Positions 1 through 15,100 of a stretch of 64,000 nt of DNA are shown piece after piece; position 1 is the stretch's first letter, and each line of letters opens with the position of its first letter. The DNA lies in NCBI RefSeq assembly GCF_016651105.1, contig NZ_JAEKEL010000001.1, positions 3,586,001-3,650,000 on the forward strand, written 5' to 3'. The position numbers were made by a program, and so were the translations under genes. This DNA comes from Pseudomonas sp. TH15 (GTDB lineage Bacteria; Pseudomonadota; Gammaproteobacteria; Pseudomonadales; Pseudomonadaceae). A model generated the notes under the pieces. That model did not search any database. It saw only the letters and a program-made list of their open reading frames with translations, and was not told where the DNA came from.

Positions 1-2627
<2,627 letters not shown>

Positions 2628-2631
<4 letters not shown>

Positions 2632-5600
2632 ATGTGCTCGAACTGTTGGCAACCCTGAAAGCAAAAGACATTCAGTTGGCGGTGACCGATGAGCAATTGC
2701 GCGCAAACGGTAACAAGCAGGCGTTGAGCGATCCGGCGCTGCTGGCGGCGCTGCGCGAGCATAAACCGGCACTGATCGAACTGATCAAGGCGGGGCAATA
2801 CTCGGCCGCCCGGGCCGATCAGATCGACGTGCCGGCCAACGACATTCTTCCCGGCAGCACGCACATCACGCCGGCGATGGTGACCCTGGCTGAAGTCGAT
2901 CAGCCAACCCTCGACCGCTTGATCGCCGCCGTCCCGGGTGGCGCTGCCAATGTGCAGGACATCTATCCCCTGGCGCCGTTGCAGGAAGGCATTCTCTATC
3001 ACCACGCCAGCAACGAGCAGGGCGATCCGTACGTCATGCAATCGTACTTTGCGTTCAGCAGCCGCGAGCGTCTGCAGGACTTCGCTCAAGCCTTGCAAAA
3101 GGTCATCGATCGCCACGACATCTTGCGCACGGCGGTGCATTGGGAAGGGCTGGACGTACCGCTGCAAGTGGTCTGGCGCCAGGCGCAGTTGCCGATGGAA
3201 GAGGTCGTGTTGCAAGACGGCGATACCGATGCGCTGCAGCAATTGCACGAGCGCTTCGATGCGCGGCATTTCCGCCTCGACGTCAAGCACGCCCCGATGA
3301 TGCGTCTGGCCTACGCGTGGGATGAGGACGGTCAGCGCGTGGTCGCGACGTTGCTGTTCCATCACATGGCGCTGGACCACTCGGCGCTCGACGTGGTGCG
3401 TCACGAACTGCTCGCCTGCCTTACCGGTCAGGGTGAATCGCTCGGGCGCCCGGTGCCGTTTCGCAATTACGTGGCGCAAGCGCGACTGGGCATCAGCGAA
3501 GCCGAACACGAGGCGTTTTTTCGCGAGATGCTCGGGGACATTGCCGAGCCGACGCTGCCGTACGGTTTGCAGGACGTGCAGGGCGACGGCCTCGGTATCG
3601 CCGAACTGAGCCAGCCGATCAACCCGCTGCTTGGCCAGCGTCTGCGCGTGCAGGCGCGGCAGCTCGGCGTGAGTGCCGCGAGCCTGTTTCATCTGGGCTG
3701 GGCGCAGGTATTGGCCACGCTTACCGGCAAACACAGCGTGGTCTTCGGTACGGTGCTGATGGGGCGCATGCAGGGCGCCGAAGCCACCGAGCGAGCACTG
3801 GGAATCTTCATCAACACCTTGCCGCTGCGGGTCGATGTCGATGCGCAAGGCGTGCGCGCGGCGGTGGAGGCGACCCACAAACGCCTGACCACGCTGATGC
3901 GCCACGAACACGCGCCACTGGCATTGGCCCAGCGTTGCAGCGGCGTGGTTGCGCCGACGCCGCTGTTCAGCGCCTTGCTCAATTACCGTCACAGCCACAC
4001 GGCGGCGACGGCCGGTGCCGAAACCCTGGCCGCGTGGGAAGGCATCAGCACGATCAGCTCCGAAGAACGCACCAACTACCCGCTGACCCTCAGCGTCGAT
4101 GATTTCGGCGATGCCTTCAGCCTGACGTTGCTGGCGACCACCGAGGTCGATCCACAGCGCCTCTGCGATTACCTGCACTGCGCACTGGAAAGTCTGGTGC
4201 TGGCGCTGGAGCAATCGCCCGACACCGCGATCAACCAATTGCCGATTCTGCCGGCGGCAGAGCGCGAGCAGGTGCTGCTGGCATTCAATGCCACCCATGC
4301 CGACTTCCCGGCAACAATGACCATTGCCCAACGGTTCGAGGCGCAAGCGGCGCAGCGGCCAGAAGCGTTGGCCGCACAGTTTTTGGCTGAGCAATTGAGC
4401 TATGCCGAGCTCAACCGGCATGCAAACGCCTTGGCCCATCATCTGATCGCGCTCGGTGTAAAACCCGATGATCGCGTCGCCATCGTCGCCCGCCGTGGCC
4501 TCGATACCTTGGTCGGGTTGGTCGCTATTCTCAAGGCGGGCGCCGGTTATGTGCCGGTCGACCCGGCGCACCCGGCCGAGCGTCTGCATTATTTGCTCAG
4601 CGACAGCGCCCCCGTTGCCGTACTGACCCAGAACACTCTGCGTGAGCGCTTGCCGGCGCTGCAGGTGCCGGTGATCGATCTCGACCCGCTGACCTGGCCC
4701 CTGAGCGAAACCTGTGATCCGCACGTGCCGGGCCTGACCCCGGCGCACCTGGCCTACGTGATCTACACCTCCGGTTCCACCGGCCTGCCCAAAGGCGTGA
4801 TGGTCGAGCACCGCACCCTGTCGAATCTGGTCGACTGGCATTGCAGCGCGTTTGATCTGTGCGCCGGTCGCCATACCTCAAGCCTTGCCGGGTTCGGTTT
4901 CGACGCGATGGCGTGGGAAGTCTGGCCGGCGTTGTGCGCCGGCGCGACCTTGCACCTGGCACCGACTCACGAAGGCACCGAGGACATCGATGCGCTGCTC
5001 GACTGGTGGCGCGCGCAGCCGCTGGACGTGAGTTTCCTGCCGACGCCCGTGGCTGAATACGCCTTCAGCCAGAACCTCGAACACCCGACGCTGCGCACAC
5101 TGCTGATCGGTGGCGATCGCCTGCGCCAGTTCAGCCGCAATCAGCAATTCGATGTAATCAACAACTACGGTCCGACCGAGGCCACTGTGGTCGCGACCTC
5201 TGGACGCATCGAGGCGGGCGATGCCTTGCACATCGGCAAACCGGTGGCCAACGCCACGGTGTACCTGCTGGATGAACAGCAGCGGCCTGTGCCGATTGGC
5301 GTCATGGGCGAGTTGTATGTTGGCGGCGCGGGGGTTGCGCGTGGCTATTTGAACCGTGCCGACCTGAGCGCCGAGCGCTTCCTCCACGACCCATTCAGCA
5401 CTGTGCCGAATGCGCGCATGTATCGCACCGGCGACCTCGCGCGTTGGCGCGCCGATGGCACGATTGACTACCTGGGGCGCAACGACGATCAGGTGAAAAT
5501 CCGTGGTGTGCGCATCGAACTCGGCGAAATCGAAACCCGCCTCAATCAATTGCCCGGCATTCAGGAAGCCGTGTTGCTGGCCCGTGAAGACGAGCCCGGT

Positions 5601-8600
5601 CAACCGCGGCTGGTGGCCTATTTCACCGAGCAGAGTCAGGTCGAACCGCTGGCCGTGGCCGAGTTGCGTGCGCACCTGCTGACCCAGTTGCCGGAGTACA
5701 TGGTGCCGGTGGCGTTCGTCAAACTCGACGCGCTGCCGTTGACCGCCAACGGCAAGGTCGATCGCAAGGCCCTACCGAAACCCGAGCGTGCGGCGCTGTT
5801 CACCCGTGAATATGCAGCGCCCGAAGGCGAGGTGGAAACCGCGCTGGCGCAGATCTGGGCCGATGTGCTGCAAGTCGAGCGGGTCGGGCGTCAGGATCAC
5901 TTTTTCGAACTCGGTGGCCATTCGCTGCTGGCGATGCGCATGGTCTCGCAAGTCCGGCAACGGCTGGGTGTGGAGTTGGCTCTGGGGGATTTGTTCGCCA
6001 ACGCCGAACTGGCGGCGGTCGCTGCGGTTCTCAGCGCCGCCGGGCGCTGTGCGCAACCGCAAATCCTGCCGGTACCGCGCGAGGGCGCCTTGCCGCTGTC
6101 GTTCGCCCAGCAACGCCTGTGGTTTCTGGCACAGATGGAAGGTGCCAACACCGCTTACAACATTCCCGTGGCCCTGCGCCTGCGCGGCCGACTCGACGAC
6201 GATGCGTTGCAACGTGCACTGGCACGCATCGTCGCCCGTCATGAAACCCTGCGCAGCCGATTCGCCCAGTACAACGACGAAGCGCAAGTGCTGATCGCCC
6301 CGGTCGACAGCGGTCTGCTGCTGCGCATCGAAGACCTGCGCCAGCACCCGCAACCCGACGAAACCTTGCAGGCGCTGATTCAGGGCGAAGCGTCGGGGCC
6401 GTTCGATTTGCAGGACGATGCGCTGATCCGCGGACGCTTGGTGCGTCTGGCCGACGATCACCATGTGCTGTTGCTGACCCTGCACCACATCATCTCTGAT
6501 GGCTGGTCGATGGGGGTTTTGACCCGCGAACTGATGGCGTTGTATCAGGCGTTCAGCCATGGCCGGCCGGATCCACTGCCGCCGCTGGCGCTGCAATACA
6601 CCGATTACGCGGTGTGGCAGCGACGCTGGCTCAGCGGCGAGGTGTTGCAGCGCCAAAGCGAATACTGGCAGCAGCATCTCGTGGGCGCGCCAGCGTTGCT
6701 GATGTTGCCGACCGATCGTGCGCGCCCGGCACAGCAAGACTATGCCGGCAGCAGTGTCGACGTTGTGCTCGACGAACGCTTGAGCGCCGGCCTGAAGGCG
6801 CTGGGCCAACGGCACGGCGTGACGTTGTACATGACGCTGATGAGCGCCTGGGCAATGCTGCTCAGTCGTTTGTCCGGTCAGGCGGAAGTCGTGATCGGCT
6901 CGCCCGTGGCCAACCGCAACCGAGCCGAGATCGAAGGCTTGATCGGCATGTTCGTCAACACCCTGGCCATGCGCATCGATACCTCGGGCGAGCTCAGCGT
7001 TGAAGCGCTGTTGGCGCGGGTCAAGGCGCTGACGCTGGCCGCGCAGACGCATCAGGATCTGCCGTTCGAACAAGTGGTGGAGATTATTCGTCCGCTGCGC
7101 AGCCTGGCGCACAGTCCGGTGTTCCAGACGTTGTTGAGTTGGGACGCTCTCGAAGGTCCGGCGCTGGCCCTCGGTGATTTGACGCTGGAAGGCGTGGCCG
7201 AGCCGAGCCACTTTGCCAAGTTTGATTTGTCGCTGAGCCTGGGCGAGGCCAACGGGGTGATTCGGGGTTCGCTGGAGTACGCCACCGCGTTGTTCGACGA
7301 GGCGACGGTGCTGCGTTTTGTCGGGTATTTCCAGCGTCTGTTGCAGGCGATGGTCGCCAACGATCAAACGGTGCTGGAGCACGCACCGCTATTGGCGCAG
7401 GACGAACAGCAACGTTTGTTGGGCGACTTCAATGCGACGACAGCGGATTACAACCTTGAGCAGACGATTCATGGTCTGTTCGAGGCGCAAGTAGCGCGCA
7501 CGCCGTTGGCGATTGCGTTGCAGAGTGACGCGCAGCGCCTGAGCTTCGCCGAACTCAACGCCAGGGCCAACCAACTGGCACGGCACCTGCGCGGCTTGGG
7601 AGTGCAGCCTGATTCGCGGGTGGCGATTTGCGTCGAGCGTGGTCTGGACATGGTCATCGGACTGCTGGCGATCCTCAAGGCCGGTGGCGGTTACGTGCCG
7701 CTGGATCCGGCGTATCCGCTGGAACGTCTGGCCTACATGCTGGAGGACAGTGCGCCCTTGGCGGTTTTGGTACAGGGTTCCACGCGCGAGCTACTCGGTG
7801 AGATGGCCGCAGCGGTGATCGATCTCGATCAAGCGCATTGGCAATCGCAGCCGACGGGCAATCTGTGCGTCGCTGAGTTGACCCCGCAACACACTGCCTA
7901 CGTGATTTACACCTCTGGCTCGACCGGTCAGCCGAAGGGCGTGATCAACGAACACCGCGGGGTGGTCAACCGCCTGCTGTGGATGCAGGACGCTTATCAA
8001 CTGACGGCGGCTGACACGGTTTTACAGAAAACCCCGTTCAGTTTCGACGTGTCGGTTTGGGAGTTTTTCTGGCCGTTGATGACGGGCGCACGACTGGTCA
8101 TGGCGCAGCCCGGCGGGCACAAGGATCCGCAGTACCTGAGCGAAGTGATCGAACGCGAACACATCACCACGCTGCACTTTGTGCCGTCGATGCTCGACGT
8201 ATTCCTCGCTAACAGCGACACCACACGCTGCGACAGCCTGCGTCAGGTGATGTGCAGCGGTGAAGCGTTGCCGGGCAGTCTGGTACGGCGTTTCAAACTG
8301 CAATTGCCGGGCAGCGAGTTGCATAACCTCTACGGCCCGACCGAAGCCGCCGTCGACGTCACCGCGTGGAATTGCTCCGGGCCACTGGAGCAAACCCCGG
8401 ACAACACACCGATCGGCAAACCGATCGCCAACACCCGGATGTACATCCTCGACGGTCAACAACAACCTGTGCCGCAAGGCGTGGTCGGTGAGTTGTACAT
8501 CGGCGGTGTGCAGGTGGCACGGGGTTATCTGAACCGACCGCAGCTGAGCGCCGAACGCTTCCTCGACGATCCGTTCCAGGCCAGCGGGCGCATGTACCGC

Positions 8601-11600
8601 ACCGGTGACGTCGCTCGCTATCTGGCCGACGGCAACATCGAATACCTGGGCCGTAACGACGATCAGGTGAAAATCCGCGGTCTGCGCATCGAGCTGGGTG
8701 AAATCCAGGCGCGTCTGACCCAGATCACTGGTGTGCAGGAAGCGGCGGTGCTGGCTCGCGAAGACGTGCCGGGCGACAAGCGTCTGGTTGCGTACTACAC
8801 CGGCGAGAGGCTCGAAATCGACGTGCTGCGCGATCACCTGCTGGAGCACTTGCCGGACTACATGGTGCCCGTGGTGTTTGTGCATCTCGATGCACTGCCG
8901 CTGAGTCCCAACGGAAAACTTGACCGTAAGGCGCTGCCGGCCCCGGATCTGACAGCACTGATCTCACGCGAATACGAAGCGCCGGTCGGCGAGGTGGAAA
9001 TCGCCCTCGCGCGACTGTGGGCTGAATTGCTCAATGTCGAGCGGGTAGGGCGCCACGATCACTTCTTTGAACTGGGTGGTCACTCGCTGCTGGCGGTCAA
9101 CCTCGTGGCGAAAATGCGTCGCGCCGGCCTGAGCGCTGACATTCGCGTGCTGTTCAACCAGCCGACACTGGCGGCATTGGCGGCTGCCGTGGGTGGCGAG
9201 CCGGAGGCCGAAGTACCGGCCAATCGCATCACTGCCGATTGCACGCGCATCACCCCCGAGATGCTCTCGCTGGTCACACTCGATCAAGAGGCTGTTGACC
9301 GTATCGTCGCCAGCATTCCGGGCGGCGCGGCCAATGTGCAGGATATCTACCCTTTGGCGCCATTGCAGACGGGCATTCTGTTCCATCATCTGTCTGCCGC
9401 GCAGGGCGATCCGTACGTCCTGCAGGCGCAGTTTGCATTTGCCGATGAACAGCGTCTGCACACCTTCACCGAAGCCTTGCAGAAGGTGATCCAGCGCCAT
9501 GACATTCTGCGCACCTCGTTGTTCTGGGAGGGTCTGGAAAACCCGGTGCAAGTAGTCTGGCGCCGGGCGTCGCTGGTCTGCGAAGGCGTTGCGCTGGATA
9601 GCGCCAGCGGTGATGTGCTGGCGCAATTGCGCCGTTGCTTCGATGTCGGTCAGTACCGCATGGCCGTCAATCAGGCGCCGCTGATACGTGTGGTCCACGC
9701 GTGGGATGCGGTCAATCAGCGTGTCGTGGCATTGCTGCTGTTCCATCATCTGGTGATGGACCACGTCGCGCTGGAGGTGCTGCAACACGAAATGCAGGCC
9801 TTCCTGCTCGACCAGCCACAGCGTCTCGCCGCGTCGGTGCCGTATCGCAACTACGTGGCGCAGACGTTGTCGGGGTTGAGCGATCAGCAGCACGAAAGCT
9901 TCTTCCGCGAGATGCTTGGCAATGTCGACGAACCGACCTTGCCCTACGGTCAGAATCTGGCCCACGACGGCCCTGCGCAACAGGCGCAGCTGACGCTGGA
10001 ACGTCCACTGAGCCATGGCGTACGTCAACAGGCACGACGCCTGGGCGTCAGCGCCGCCAGCCTGATGCATCTCGCCTGGGCGCAGGTGCTGGGGCAATTG
10101 TCCGGGCGCGACGCCGTGGTATTCGGCACGGTGTTGCTGGGCCGATTGCAGGGTGGTGAAGGCTCGGAACGGGCGCTCGGCGTGTTCATCAACACCTTGC
10201 CGCTGTGCATTGAACTCAATGCGCACAGTGTCAAAGGTGCCGCGCTGGCAACCCATCAACGTTTGAGTCAGTTGCTGGCTCATGAGCATGCGCAGTTGGC
10301 GCAGGCGCAACAATGCAGCGCCATGCCGTCGGGTACGCCGCTGTTCAGCACCCTGCTCAACTACCGTCACAGCGCGCCGGCCGGGCCTGCATCGGCCGAG
10401 GGGCACGCGGCGTGGCAAGGCATGCAATTGCTCAAGGCCGAGGAGCACACCAACTATCGCCTGACCCTCAGCGTTGACGATTTCGGCGAGGGTTTCAGCC
10501 TGACCGCATTGGCTGGAGCGGGCATTGATGCACAACGCATCTGCGAGTACATGCAGGGTGCATTGCGCGTATTGCTCGATGCACTGGAGCACACGCCGCA
10601 CGCGGGCTTTGATCGGTTGTCGATCCTGCCGATGCACGAGCGTGAACAGTTGTTGGTGGGCTTCAACGCGACCGAGGCCAACTACCCGCGTGGTTTGACG
10701 ATTGCCCAGCGTTTCGAATCGCAGGTCGCCGAGCGTCCGCAGGCCGTGGCAGCGGTGTTTGCCGGGCAGCCACTGACTTACTTGCAGCTCAATCGCCAGG
10801 CCAATGCGTTGGCGCATTACTTGATCGAACTGGGCGTGAAAGCCGATGACCGCGTGGCCGTCGTCGCCCGTCGGGGTCTCGACACACTGGTCGGGCTGGT
10901 CGCCATTCTCAAGGCGGGCGCCGGTTATGTGCCGATCGATCCGGCGCATCCCGCCGAGCGGATCAGTTATTTATTGAGTGACAGCGCGCCGGTCGCGGTG
11001 CTCACGCAAAGCGATCTGCACGAGCGACTGCCGCGGCTGAGCGTGCCAGTGATCGATGTCGACCTGTGCGCATGGCCGGCGCAGGCGCAACACAACCCTG
11101 CAGTGCCGGGCTTGAGCGCTGCGCATCTGGCGTACGTGATCTACACCTCGGGTTCGACCGGTTTGCCCAAAGGCGTCATGGTCGAGCATCAGACGCTGTC
11201 CAACCTGGTCGACTGGCACTGTGAAACGTTCGACTTACACGCCGGTAGCCACACCTCAAGCCTTGCCGGGTTTGGCTTCGATGCGATGGCGTGGGAAGTC
11301 TGGCCGGCCCTGTGCGCGGGCGCGACCCTGCACCTGGCGCCGACCCATGACGGCGCTGAAGACATTGATGCGCTGCTCGATTGGTGGCGCGCGCAACCGC
11401 TGGACGTGAGCTTTTTGCCGACTCCGGTCGCCGAATACGCGTTCAGCCAGAATCTTGATCACCCAACCTTGCGCACCTTGCTGATCGGTGGCGATCGCTT
11501 GCGTCAGTTCAGCCGTCAGCAGCGCTTCGCCGTGATCAACAACTACGGGCCGACCGAGGCCACCGTGGTTGCCACTTCCGGGCGCATTGAAGTCGGCGCG

Positions 11601-12119
11601 GCGTTGCACATCGGCAAACCGGTGGCGAACGCAGCGGTTTACTTGCTTGACGAGCAACAACGCCCGGTGCCGTTCGGCGTGATGGGCGAGTTGTACGTCG
11701 GTGGTGCAGGGGTGGCTCGGGGGTATCTGAACCGCGCCGATCTGACCGCCGAGCGTTTCCTGCAAGACCCGTTCAGCCCCTTGCCGAATGCGCGCATGTA
11801 CCGCACCGGTGACCTTGCCCGCTGGCGTGACGACGGTTCGCTCGATTATCTGGGTCGTAACGATGACCAGGTGAAAATCCGCGGCATGCGCATTGAGTTG
11901 GGGAAATCGAGACCCGCCTCAATCAGCTCCCCGGTATCAATGAAGCGGTGCTGCTGGCCCGCGAGGACCAACCCGGCCAGCCGCGACTGGTGGCGTATTT
12001 CACCGAACAAGCCGGGGCCGAGTCACTGCCGGTGGGCGAGTTGCGCGAGCAGCTGCTGGCGCAGTTGCCGGACTACATGGTGCCGGCGGCGTTTGTCCGG
12101 CTCGAGGCATTGCCGCTGA
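2628..12119 (+). CDS. arfC: Cyclic lipopeptide synthetase, arfC-like, 5' part (docking, C/E-A(Leu)-T, C-A(Ser)-T, C/E-A(Leu)); frame lost near 11900
   Basis: The start is GTG at 2628. Residues 1-55 resemble a TubC-type docking domain (start MNVLELLATLKAK). Three modules follow. Module 1 has a dual condensation/epimerization domain (HHASNEQGD near 124, HHMALDH near 243), an A domain with code DAWFLGNVVK (Leu) and a carrier near 1090. Module 2 has an LCL condensation domain (HHIISDGWS near 1285), an A domain with code DVWHMSLVDK (Ser) and a carrier near 2145. Module 3 has a dual C/E domain (HHLSAAQGD near 2252) and a second Leu-type A domain. Homology ends at about 11903, inside the A8 motif (RIELG); the remaining residues to 12119 are out of frame. 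Restoring one G joins this to the next reading frame as a protein of about 5944 residues. The C/E positions predict D-Ser before each Leu. The frameshift is probably an artefact. Confidence 0.88.
11900..11903 (+). other. Frameshift site in the NRPS (run of four G, five expected)
   Basis: The run sits in the A8 motif, where the four other comparable modules read RIELGEI. Here TTG GGG AAA TCG replaces the expected TTG GGN GAA ATC. Adding one G restores the frame, and the protein then continues as ETRLNQLPG and onward, as in the paralogous Leu module near 5520. Confidence 0.85.
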
Positions 12120-15100
12120 CCGCCAATGGCAAGGTCGACCGCAAGGCCTTGCCGAAACCGGATCTGGCCGCGCTGCCGACTCGCGAATATGTGGCGCCGC
12201 AAGGCCAACTGGAAACCGCGCTGGCGCAGATATGGGCCGAAGTGCTGCACGTCGAGCAGGTCGGCCGTCACGATCACTTCTTCGAACTCGGCGGCCATTC
12301 GCTGTTGGCGATGCGCATGGTCTCGCTGATCCGTCAGCGCCTCGGCGTCGAACTGGCGCTGAGTGATCTGTTTGCCGACGCCCAATTGAGTGCAGTGGCC
12401 GAAGTATTGAAGCGCGCCGGGCGCAGCGCGCTACCGGACATTGTGCCGGCACCGCGTGATCAACCGCTGCCGATGTCCTTCGCCCAGCAACGTCTGTGGT
12501 TCCTGGCGCAGATGGCCGGCGGCAACTTGGCGTACAACATTCCTCTCGGTTTGCGCCTGCGCGGTCACCTGGATGTCGATGCATTGCAAGCGGCGCTGGC
12601 GCGAATCGTTGCGCGCCACGAAACCCTGCGCAGCCGTTTCGTCAGCCTCGACGACACCGCACAGGTGGCAATTGCCCCGGTTGACAGCAGTGTGCTCTTG
12701 CGCGTGGAAGACCTGCGTCAACAGCTGCACGCCGAGCAGACTTTGCAGGCATTGATGGCACAGGAAGCTTCGAGCGCATTCGATCTGCAGAACGATTCGT
12801 TGATTCGCGGACGGCTGGTGCGTCTGGCCGACGAGCATCACGTGCTGCTGTTGACCGTGCATCACATCGTCGCCGATGGCTGGTCGATGGGCGTGCTGAC
12901 CGCTGAGTTGATGGCCTTGTACCAAGCGTTCAGCCAGGGGCAGCCTGATCCGCTGCCGCCACTGGCGCTGCAATACGGCGACTACGCCGTGTGGCAGCGG
13001 CGCTGGCTCAGCGGTGAGGTATTGCAGCGGCAAAGCGACTACTGGCAGCAGATCCTCGACGGCGCGCCGGCCTTGTTGACGCTGCCTACCGATCGACCGC
13101 GCCCGGCACAACAGGATTACACCGGCGGCAACGTCGACGTGCTGCTGGACGAGCGCTTGAGCATGGCGCTCAAGGCTTTGAGCCAACGTCATGGCGTGAC
13201 ATTGTTCATGACCGTCATGAGCGCCTGGGCATTGCTGATGAGTCGTCTGTCCGGGCAGTCCGATGTGGTCATCGGTTCGCCAGTGGCCAACCGCAGCCGT
13301 GCTGAGATCGAAGGTTTGATCGGCATGTTCGTCAACACGCTTGCCCTGCGTATCGACACCTCGGGCGCGCCGAGCGTCGAAGCGCTGCTGGCGCGGGTCA
13401 AGGCGCGGACACTGGAGGCGCAGGCGCATCAGGATCTGCCGTTCGAGCAAGTGGTGGAAATTACCCGGCCGGTTCGCTGCCTGGCGCACAGTCCGCTGTT
13501 CCAGACCACACTGAGCTGGGAGGGCAACGTCGGCCCGCAACTGGCATTGGGCGAGCTGACGCTGGAGGGCGTTGCCGGGTCGGGCGATGTCGCCAAATTT
13601 GACCTGACGCTGACACTGGGCGAGGTCAACGGCGTGATTCGCGGCGCGCTCAACTACGCCACGGCGCTGTTCGATGCGTCGACGATTGCACGTTACATCG
13701 GTTACTTCGAACGTCTGCTCGAAGCGATGATTGCGGGGGATCAAACGGTACTGGAACAGGTGCCGTTGCTGGCGGCGGATGAGCGCCAGCACGTGCTGTA
13801 CGACTTCAACGCCACGGCGCGCGATTACCCGCAGACCCTGACCGTGCACGGGATTTTCCAGCAACAAGCGGCAGCGCATCCGAAGGCTGTGGCGGCGGAG
13901 CATGGCGCGCAATCGCTGAGCTATTTCGAACTGAACGCGCAGGCCAACCGCCTGGCCCATCACCTGATCGGCCAGGGCGTGCAACCGGGTGATCACGTGG
14001 CGATCCTGCTGCCACGTTCGCTGGAGTTGCTGGTGGCGCAACTGGCAATCGCCAAATGTGCGGCAGCCTACGTACCGCTGGATATCAATGCGCCGAGCGA
14101 GCGTCAGGCGTTCATGGTCGAGGATTGCCGAGCGGTGGCATTGTTGACTTTGAGGAGTGAAGTGATCGACTACACCGCGCCGCGCATCGATCTGGACACG
14201 CTGACCCTCAACGGCCAGCCGACGCATAACCCGAACCGTGTGCAGTCTTCCGAGGCGCTGGCGTACATCATGTACACCTCCGGTTCCACCGGCACGCCGA
14301 AAGGGGTGATGGTGCCGCACCGTGGCATCGGCCGGTTGGTGCTCAACAACGGTTACGCCGATTTCAATCCGCAGGATCGTGTGGTCTTCGCCTCGAACCC
14401 GGCGTTCGACGCCAGCACCATGGACATCTGGGGGCCGCTGCTCAATGGCGGTCGCGTGGTGATCATCGATCATCAGACCGTGCTTGATCCGACCGCTTTC
14501 GGTCGTGAGTTGAGCACCCGTGGCGCGACGATCCTGTTCGTCACCACCGCGCTGTTCAACCAATACGTGCAACTGATCCCGCAGGCGCTCAAAGGCCTGC
14601 GGATTCTGCTGTGCGGCGGTGAGCGTGGCGATCCGGCGGCGTTCCGCACGCTGCTGGCCGAGGCGCCGGATCTGCGCATCGTGCATTGCTACGGCCCGAC
14701 GGAAACCACCACCTACGCAACGACGTTCGAAGTGAAGGAGGTGGCTGAAAATGCCGAGAGCGTGCCGATTGGCGGGCCCATCGGCAACACGCAGGTGTAC
14801 GTGCTCGACGCGTATCAGCAACCCGTGCCGATGGGCGTGACCGGCGAGCTGTACATCGGCGGGCAGGGCGTGGCGCTGGGTTACCTGAATCGACCGGATC
14901 TGACCGCCGAGAAATTCCTCTGCGATCCGTTTAGTGAAAAACCGGGTGTGCTGCTCTACCGCACCGGCGACCTCGCACGCTGGCTGGCGCCGGGGCAACT
15001 GGACTGCATCGGGCGCAATGACGATCAGGTGAAAATCCGTGGCTTCCGTATCGAGCTGGGAGAAATCGAAAATCGGTTGCTGAATTGCCCGGGAATCAAG

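Noticed and set aside
11900..11903. Programmed ribosomal frameshift in the NRPS
   Set aside because: No slippery heptamer with downstream structure is evident. Six other unrelated genes in the window show the same type of break, which favours a sequencing artefact.
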